Source: Chondrus crispus (lineage: Eukaryota > Rhodophyta > Florideophyceae > Gigartinales > Gigartinaceae). Taken from it: a stretch of DNA of 64,000 bases. The stretch lies in assembly GCF_000350225.1 (NCBI RefSeq), contig NW_005179206.1:42360-106359 (forward strand), read 5' to 3'. The stretch's first letter is position 1, and each line of letters opens with the position of its first letter. The translations under genes were made by a program, and so were the position numbers. The notes beneath the pieces are model-generated. The model worked only from the letters and a program-made list of their open reading frames with translations. It was not told the DNA's origin and made no database searches. This document shows, piece after piece, positions 57,883 to 64,000 of the stretch.

Positions 57883-58110
57883 AAAGTGGTCTCCCGACCT
57901 AGAATTGTCTACAGCAAACCCGACCTAGAATGGCACTACGAAGTAAATCTGGCCCGTAACGTTACGATTAATTTAATTTTTGATTTGGCCGTACCAATGA
58001 TAGTCAAGACATTTTTTGAGCAAAATTTTTGATACTGATTTTGCAGCGAATTCCCTGCAAGCCGTAATCTGTTGGTACTCTTCCAATACCTTGCCGTCGC
58101 TGGGCCAGCT
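57883..58110 (+). other. Remnant internal sequence after the L5 LTR
   Basis: Starts with a gypsy-type primer site, TGGTCTCCCGACCTAGA (57887-57903), and a partial second copy of its last 11 bases (CCCGACCTAGA) near 57919. The rest is AT-rich with no ORF. The far side of the solo LTR (58744 onward) continues the same locus. Confidence 0.5.
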
Positions 58111-58738
58111 TGTAGTATAACCCCCCCTTACCGGAATTAGATATACATCAGATCGGCTACTGTAGACCCCGAGCTCTACAGTACCTCCGCACGCGCCCAC
58201 ACGTGTACGGGGCGCGCACGCACACGTGTGCTAATACGTATAACACACGTGTACAGTCAGCACGGGCCGACCCACGCTGACTACAGTAGCACTACAGTAC
58301 AATCCGTACTGTACTGTAGTATGGTAGGATTAACTTGTACATTAAATACGCGAGCGACCGACGGCGGTGGGGGGAGGACAAGCAAGAGCTTGTCCAGAAC
58401 CTACGCCTTTGGTCAAGCTCGCCCCGCTTATTCTAGAACGGGTTCCCACTAGCCCGTCTCTAGTTAGGAACCGAGCGGGCAGGGGACGCGCGAGCACGCG
58501 AGCGAGCCTAGATCCGCCCCCGCCCGTCAGCGCTGGTACGTCACCCAGCGCTGCGCCGGGGCGTCGAGGCGTAGATCGGCCCGCGCGTGCGCGCGTCCCC
58601 GACCGTTACCCGCTCTACCACTGCTACCCCGGGCTCGCCCGGTTCCCTTAGCTGGGGTTGCTTCCCGTCTTCCCGCCGATCGAGGTCTCCGCACGAACTG
58701 AGTATACACCCCCCTCCGTTGGGGGTGTTTATACTACA
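58111..58738 (+). mobile_element. Solo gypsy LTR
   Basis: 628 bp, TGTAGTATAACCCC to TATACTACA, with the perfect duplication cagct at 58106-58110 and 58739-58743. A diverged subfamily relative to the other gypsy LTRs here; keeps the 3'-end hairpin ACACCCCC/GGGGGTGT (58706-58728). Confidence 0.94.
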
Positions 58739-58743
58739 CAGCT

Positions 58744-60001
58744 GAAAAAAATCGCAGATTTACAATTGGACATGGCAGTGCCTCATTGTAATATTTGGCG
58801 GTACTGCCATACGTGCTGGGCTGATCCATCTCAAAAACATCCCAGATTAACCGCTGGGCATGGCCATGCAGTAGTTTATTGCGTTTTGGTACTGCCAAAC
58901 AGACTGGAATGATCCAACGTTTGTTTCTGGTCGGCGATGTGCACACGTAGGATCGGGTCAATGCACCGCACCCGTGGTACCAGTTGTCATATAGGATGGG
59001 AGCAGTGTGAATTGCGAGCAAGAGTCAGTAGTCGGTTTACCACTATGTTAGCTCCCTATCTACATACGCTACGCAGCGCAATATACAGTCTCCTTGCCGC
59101 TTCAAGCTCCGACGACCAACTGTTGTGGGGACAAGCGCATTTGTAAACTGAAGTAGGTTAGATACTGCGTGCAGCAGGCATGTCCGGCCGGACTGATTCG
59201 CGAAGCGTTAACGACAACTTACAATCCATCCAACACTTTCACGCAACAAGAACTGCCCAACTTCCGGCGCCGATGCCATGTGACACTTCCAATCATGACG
59301 GAGTTCAGTTTACCATGACTTCAAGTTCCGATGACCAACTGTTGTGGGGACAAGCGCAGATGTAAACTGAAGTAGGTAAGATACTGTGTGCAGCACGCAT
59401 ATCCGGCCATACTGATTCGCAAAGCGTCAACGACAACTTACAATCCATCCAACACTTTCACAAAACAAACACGGTTTTAATTCCGTCAGGTTCGCACGCA
59501 GACAAAGGCGATTTCATCACAAGAATTTGAAGATGGTCAGATAGTGCGGACATTCGCGGACAAAAATGCAACGCACGTGCGTGCATATCAACCTACTTTC
59601 AGCGCGTTTCCTATCACGATGACATCTACATCGATCAACTGTAGATCGACCGTTCGCAGCCCCATCCACCAGCAATAGCACCGGCGATCTCTCGCTATTC
59701 TGATCACCCATACACCACAAGCGGGCCCGCCGTGACCCTATGGCATCGATCTTGCGCCCTCATACGCGAAACGAACTGCGTGGTTGTTTGTGTCCAAAAA
59801 TACCTTCGGTCAGCAGTAGATTGGCCAAGGAAGAGCGAGGTGTCCAACTCTTGACGGGATCGGCGAGACGTGTAACCAGAAGTCCGCCCAATTTCAATTC
59901 AGATGGGATGGGTGCTGAAATCTGATAATTTTCCAGTAGAAAACGCCACTCCGCGAATAATCAGGTTTTCCAGCGTCTGAAACACCAGGTCCCTATTCCT
60001 T
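58744..60001. other. Non-coding 3' region, probably the end of the DNA transposon
   Basis: No ORF of note. It contains a direct duplication (59101-59242 and 59320-59461). It may be the sub-terminal part of the minus-strand transposon whose genes start at 60002, but I could not identify a terminal inverted repeat. Confidence 0.45.
59101..59461. repeat. Direct repeat of 142 bp, two copies
   Basis: Copies 59101-59242 and 59320-59461, about 90% identical by eye, separated by 77 bp. Each contains ACCAACTGTTGTGGGGACAA, a CCGGCCG-like site and CAATCCATCCAACACTTTCA. Sub-terminal direct repeats like this bind transposase in CACTA-type elements, which would suit the neighbouring genes. Confidence 0.8.
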
Positions 60002-60427
60002 TCATGCCATTCTCGCAGGGTAACCTTTTCTCCTCGTCTGAAAGTAGAATGCCCCGCCACCCAAAACATTGGCAGAGTGTTTGATGGAGTTGTCCCTCGA
60101 TACGTGACAGGAGTTGGCTGAGCAGGCGTGGTACAGCGCCACGCCACGGACGCCATTAGTGAGACAGAGCACCTGTATAGACTCTAAGTTCAGTTTCGCG
60201 GATATCCTCAGAGTTTTACGATCATCCACTCTGCATCTTACGACAGCCGCGTGAGGACTCTCGTCCTCGCTCTGCAAGACCCCAACAACAGCGAACAGGT
60301 TCAATGACGATCCGACCGCCCCATTTGCATGCAAAAGCAATCCCTTCGTCCCTTCGCGCGGTAACATAACCTGGACGACACATCCCGGCTCAATCGTGTC
60401 ATGCGAGGTACGTCCGTGGGGACGCAC
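60002..60427 (-). CDS. Third frame downstream of the transposase, probable C-terminal extension
   Basis: Open minus-strand frame (about 141 codons, GTG first) overlapping the 3' end of the large transposase ORF by 29 bp in another frame. It reads as an ordinary beta-rich domain (CVVQVMLPREGTKGLLLH, SLNLFAVVGVLQSEDE). Either a small separate protein or an exon or frameshifted extension of the transposase. No catalytic motif. Confidence 0.4.
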   Translation of the reverse strand: MRPHGRTSHDTIEPGCVVQVMLPREGTKGLLLHANGAVGSSLNLFAVVGVLQSEDESPHAAVVRCRVDDRKTLRISAKLNLESIQVLCLTNGVRGVALYHACSANSCHVSRDNSIKHSANVLGGGAFYFQTRRKGYPARMA

Positions 60428-63080
60428 TCAAGTAGCTTCTGCGAACGCGCCGAGCAGACGAGAACAACTTGACTTCCGACTTCTTTGACGTATCAAATTC
60501 TGGACGGAGATTTTCCAGGATGTTTGTAGCCCGTGACAAAAGCTGCGACATAAGCTCAGATGAATCTATCGTTTCTGTTTCTGATATGCAACAGCTGGAC
60601 AGCTCATTGACATCCTTTTCACAATTCCCCTCCCATCGTACGGAATCTCCCGTCCAAGCGGGGTTGACCTTCCCATTCGACCGCATCTCGTCCATCAACG
60701 GTTTGACAAATAAATCAGATATACTAACATCTGTGTCCTTCAGGAATCCCTTCAATTCATCCGAAGCCTGTGACAACTCGTTGCAAGCTTCGCCGAGAAG
60801 CAAGCGTCGAAGGCCTCTTCTGCATTCCATCTTCAGTCCGGCATCCGAAGTTTGTGTCATAGTGCTGGACAGCAACGCCAACCGCCCTTGCCAATCATTC
60901 CCCAAACAATGACCCACGGCCGCCAAATGTCCTTTTTGGTGATTACCCCGGACTATGCACCTCTTCAAAGGTTGATGAGCATTCTCGAACACCAGTTCCA
61001 TAAAGTGACGTACATGCCCGAAGGCAGGAATTGTGTGGTTGTACAACTCGATTAACCTGTGCAGGTTCGGCTTGTCCAAGGTGGGGCGACCTTTACCCAC
61101 TCCTTCGCAATAATTTGCGCAAAACTTGTCTGCCTCAGTCACATACTTCTCAGCCCTTTCCAGCAAGTCTGCATGGTATTGAGCTCCATTATCACTTGTC
61201 ACATACAAATAATCTGAGACACCATCCGCCTCTTCCGATGGCCACCAGTACGTCAACGCAATCAATTCCTGCAATTGCGTCAATAGATCCAACACAACAG
61301 TGGTTTCTTCACTCTGGATCCCCGGGAACAGTTGGTAGAAAACCGGAACGCACACGAGAAGGGCACAGAACACACCTGACAGAGTCATGGAATTGAGTTC
61401 ATTCTTGGAACTAAAAACTGATGATTGCCTCTTCAACCCATTGTCTCGGAGGGCTCCACATATTGCCATGTCAGCTTTTGCCCTGAACGCGGCCGCGTTT
61501 CCTTGTCGGTTAATCACGTGGAAGCCTACCTCGATAACGTTCTTCGCGAGACCGGCCAGCAAATGGTCAGGCGCGACGACGTTGCAGCGATATGCCTCAA
61601 AACGTCCTGACACCACACGCTTTCCATCGCTTGTTAACGGTATGTCAACGCGTACGCGCTCAAGTTCCCTTTGCAATGCAAGAAGAGGAGAACTTTCGTC
61701 ACTAACCTTGTTGCTGTCTTTCATACCAAGCCGGTTTGTGTCTCGACTGTCAATTTCGCTGTTGCGAAGAGCTTCATGGCGTTCCATGCACCTCAAGGAC
61801 GCCGTGCGGTGTGCATGGACTTTTGTCGTATAGCCGTATCCGCTCTCACCGACGCCGGTGTTCTTCCGAAATGTACAAAGAGTGCAGGGCGTATTTGCTG
61901 TATGTCCCATAACATCCAATGTTTCAGCGGCCGCTGGATAGTCAGCCACAAAACCCACCACGTCGACAAAGATTCTTACTCTCTCCCCGGTAGGCGTGTG
62001 TGCTTCCACACCTTCTGTTGTACACTTAACCAAGTCTGGAATAATTGAGAGCAGTATATTGTTCGTTGATACACCTGGAGGAGTTAATCCAATGATTCTG
62101 ACAGACGATCGCGTGTTACGACTTCGCGGTGGTAGTCCAAGCGGGATCATGTAGCATCCACCTGCTGAACCCTGCGGATACAATGAAGAGAATGGGGAAA
62201 AGTCATCGCAGTATAGGAGAGCGCGATAGACCACGAACTTTGTTCCATCCATTGAGCGGCCGCTGGTTTGCATTCTTCTGTCAATGTTGCGGGTGCGTCC
62301 TGATATTTTGGGCTCTTGGAGGAGGAAAGGCAGCCCTTTCAAATGTTCAGTACCGAGCAGACGAAAGGGTTCGTCTGGAGTTCCATCGCCACCATCATTG
62401 AAACGCTGACCGGCCCCGTTTGTACTCATGTTTTGAAACCAAAACAAAGTGTCTGAGGTGAGACCTTCCTTGTGTTTCCAAAACCTAGAAACCAACATAC
62501 ACATTCTCGACGTTGCCACTGCTTCACTTTCTGTAGGTCGAAGGAGGGTACAAATATCCCCAGGCAACACCTTCTTCGAAGAACGAGCCCTTGCTTCAAA
62601 ATCTATCCTTCCATCTCTACGCCTCACAGATCTATTATACTTTTCCAATGGCGGTGCTGCACAAAACTGCCTGGCCAGGCAATTCTCCACGCCACGGAAA
62701 ACCTTCATCGCCATGTTGGCGCTTCTTGTAACATTTCCCTCACTTCCCACGCACCACACGGCTGAAATTATACACTTCATTACAAAGATATTCTCTGCGT
62801 TCTCATGAACAAGATAGCCCAGATTGCGCACGTCAAGTGACAAACGTGATGGAAGCAGTTCTGACAGTTCCATTCGAATCACGGCACCCGGGAACGCCTG
62901 CACAGTACATGAACCATTGTGGACGTAAAGTGCTCTCGTAGCTTCCGATTTATCTGCCGCTCTGCAACCAGCTTCGAGCTTTCTATGCATTCTGCATCCG
63001 CCACACCACCATGCCATCGACTGGATTTCGGATACATTGAGTTGAAGAACGGAGCCATCATGATGTCCACTTTCGCCCAT
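60399..63080 (-). CDS. DDE transposase, tnp2/Plavaka-like (893 aa)
   Basis: Large intact ORF from ATG 63080. The core contains VRIFVDVVGFVADYPAA followed by GHTANTPCTLCTF: an acidic-residue segment followed by a GH and CX2C pair, as in tnp2-type DDE transposases of CACTA and Plavaka elements. Much later, HFMELVFENAHQPLKRC carries the likely catalytic glutamate, in the conserved setting before LKR. Family assignment rests on these motifs only. An N-terminal CX2C (WWCGGCRMH) may bind zinc. It overlaps the upstream ORF by about 200 bp. Uninterrupted, so potentially active. Confidence 0.7.
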   Translation of the reverse strand: MGESGHHDGSVLQLNVSEIQSMAWWCGGCRMHRKLEAGCRAADKSEATRALYVHNGSCTVQAFPGAVIRMELSELLPSRLSLDVRNLGYLVHENAENIFVMKCIISAVWCVGSEGNVTRSANMAMKVFRGVENCLARQFCAAPPLEKYNRSVRRRDGRIDFEARARSSKKVLPGDICTLLRPTESEAVATSRMCMLVSRFWKHKEGLTSDTLFWFQNMSTNGAGQRFNDGGDGTPDEPFRLLGTEHLKGLPFLLQEPKISGRTRNIDRRMQTSGRSMDGTKFVVYRALLYCDDFSPFSSLYPQGSAGGCYMIPLGLPPRSRNTRSSVRIIGLTPPGVSTNNILLSIIPDLVKCTTEGVEAHTPTGERVRIFVDVVGFVADYPAAAETLDVMGHTANTPCTLCTFRKNTGVGESGYGYTTKVHAHRTASLRCMERHEALRNSEIDSRDTNRLGMKDSNKVSDESSPLLALQRELERVRVDIPLTSDGKRVVSGRFEAYRCNVVAPDHLLAGLAKNVIEVGFHVINRQGNAAAFRAKADMAICGALRDNGLKRQSSVFSSKNELNSMTLSGVFCALLVCVPVFYQLFPGIQSEETTVVLDLLTQLQELIALTYWWPSEEADGVSDYLYVTSDNGAQYHADLLERAEKYVTEADKFCANYCEGVGKGRPTLDKPNLHRLIELYNHTIPAFGHVRHFMELVFENAHQPLKRCIVRGNHQKGHLAAVGHCLGNDWQGRLALLSSTMTQTSDAGLKMECRRGLRRLLLGEACNELSQASDELKGFLKDTDVSISDLFVKPLMDEMRSNGKVNPAWTGDSVRWEGNCEKDVNELSSCCISETETIDSSELMSQLLSRATNILENLRPEFDTSKKSEVKLFSSARRVRRSYLSASPRTYLA

Positions 63081-63970
63081 TCACTTGGTGGAACGATACG
63101 AACAGGAGTTTTAGACCCGTTCGAATATTGCGATGCGGTCTCCTCGTTACCCCCCAAATTTTCAACCAATGACGTTCGGTTGAATGCCTTCTTCTTTCGT
63201 CGGACGACAAAGTACTTGAGGTCACTCTTGGGAAAAAGATACTTCAAAGCATGCGGAAAGAGAGTCCTCTGTATGGTGGAATAAGATGGGAACTTAATAG
63301 AAGGAGAAACCCAAGACAGTATATCTCTCAGGAGGTTATACTGTTTGACCGTATAGCGGACGCTACCGCAAACTATTACGAAGCCCAAAAGGTTGTACCA
63401 TGGTTCGAAAAGCTTCCGAGACGATAGAAATATTCGCAAAACTTTCTGGCTGTCCAGCCTGCTTCCCATTTCGGGATCGTCACTTGATAAACTCGGAAGG
63501 CACTCCATTCCCTCACAGCTCTCTTGATAAATACTTGGAACAATGATATTGTCATTTCCCACTAAAACGCCGTTTGGATCGCTCTCGGGAGCGAATTGTT
63601 CCGAGTCGCCAAGTTCTGGGAAGTGGCCTTCATCATAGTCGACAAGATCTATTCCTTCTTCGACGACAACCGTTTCTCGATGTTCCGAGCCCTTTATCTT
63701 CGATCTAGTACCATGATCTCCAGTCTGATTGTTCGACGAAGCGTGCCCATTCAACACTCCCAAAATATCAGCCGCTTCGCCAGTTTCCGGAAGCTCGAGA
63801 GCTGGGGTTTCTTCTGCTTCCATAAGTGCGGCCGCATCTGCATCCCCATCGAGATCGCATCCTGGTCGTGTATGAACGTCATGGAACAGGGCTGCCAGGT
63901 CTGGCAAGTTAGGGACGTTGTCCATCCAAGGAGTGCCCATCGTACGACGTCTCTTTCTTCGACCTGACAT
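62879..63970 (-). CDS. Transposon ORF 1 (363 aa), N-terminal partner of the transposase
   Basis: ATG at 63970. N-terminal nuclear-localisation-like GRRKRRR, an acidic region rich in Asp/Glu (about 40-170), then a helical region (YNLLRDILSWVSPS, YSTIQRTLFPHALKYLF, VVRRKKKAFNR). It ends within the transposase ORF, in a frame offset by -1. It could be the true N terminus of the transposase joined by splicing or frameshifting, or an accessory protein. Confidence 0.6.
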   Translation of the reverse strand: MSGRRKRRRTMGTPWMDNVPNLPDLAALFHDVHTRPGCDLDGDADAAALMEAEETPALELPETGEAADILGVLNGHASSNNQTGDHGTRSKIKGSEHRETVVVEEGIDLVDYDEGHFPELGDSEQFAPESDPNGVLVGNDNIIVPSIYQESCEGMECLPSLSSDDPEMGSRLDSQKVLRIFLSSRKLFEPWYNLLGFVIVCGSVRYTVKQYNLLRDILSWVSPSIKFPSYSTIQRTLFPHALKYLFPKSDLKYFVVRRKKKAFNRTSLVENLGGNEETASQYSNGSKTPVRIVPPSEWAKVDIMMAPFFNSMYPKSSRWHGGVADAECIESSKLVAERQINRKLREHFTSTMVHVLCRRSRVP

Positions 63971-64000
63971 ATGAGGAACGGTGGTGCTGTCGTCCGATAT

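Noticed and set aside
57876..57886. CACTACAAAAG as a CACTA transposon terminus
   Set aside because: Both L5 copies end in CACTACA and it forms a perfect inverted repeat with the L5 start, so it is the LTR end.
58111..58738. 3' LTR of gypsy-2
   Set aside because: It has its own perfect cagct duplication and is far more diverged from the gypsy-2 5' LTR than an LTR pair should be.
59917..60156. Small minus-strand frame upstream of position 59899
   Set aside because: Overlaps the end of a longer frame, has no motif, and is likely the shadow of that region.

Overview
This is a eukaryotic, gene-poor window made almost entirely of nested transposable elements. I see no convincing host gene, rRNA, complete tRNA or CRISPR array. 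The dominant classes are Ty1/copia and chromodomain Ty3/gypsy LTR retrotransposons, with part of a large cut-and-paste DNA transposon at the right edge. Copia primer sites complementary to the anticodon arm of initiator tRNA-Met, chromodomain gypsy elements and multi-level nesting would fit a repeat-rich alga (I lean to a florideophyte red alga) or an oomycete. That assignment is inference only.

Layout. 1-9103: gypsy-1 (minus strand; pol, then gag, then the 5' LTR at the right), with a solo copia LTR (family L1) inside gag. 9104-24576: copia B1 (minus), cut by gypsy-1 on its left and carrying solo LTRs L1 and L2 plus a third L2 LTR that itself holds a complete copia, C2 (13739-21725); C2 holds a further L2. 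B1 ends at its 5' LTR (23328-24576). 24577-28415: copia B2 (minus), into which B1 inserted, with its own L1 and L2-type solo LTRs. 28416-36329: copia C1 (minus), with an uninterrupted gag-pol frame of about 1369 codons but a rearranged 5' end. The deepest nest is five levels: B2 > B1 > L2 > C2 > L2.

36330-47928 is a mosaic: an inverted copia fragment, a tiny TRIM-like remnant, an array of about 13 hairpins with a 56-bp period, a broken antisense gene of about 750 codons, a gypsy 3' LTR, an orphan 487-codon ORF, another LTR family (L5) followed by an integrase ORF, and a copia fragment (C3). 47929-55956 is gypsy-2 (plus strand), a decayed relative of gypsy-1. 56832-58738 has a second L5 LTR with a primer site and a solo gypsy LTR. 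58744-64000 is the 3' side and transposase genes (minus) of a DNA transposon with a tnp2/Plavaka-like DDE core.

Most insertions are resolved to the base by 5-bp target-site duplications, so the order of events can be read. LTR families are named here L1 (about 939 bp, LTR of C1), L2 (about 1250-1268 bp, LTR of the B elements), L3 (about 743-770 bp, LTR of C2), L5 (885-1051 bp) and the gypsy LTR (591-668 bp).
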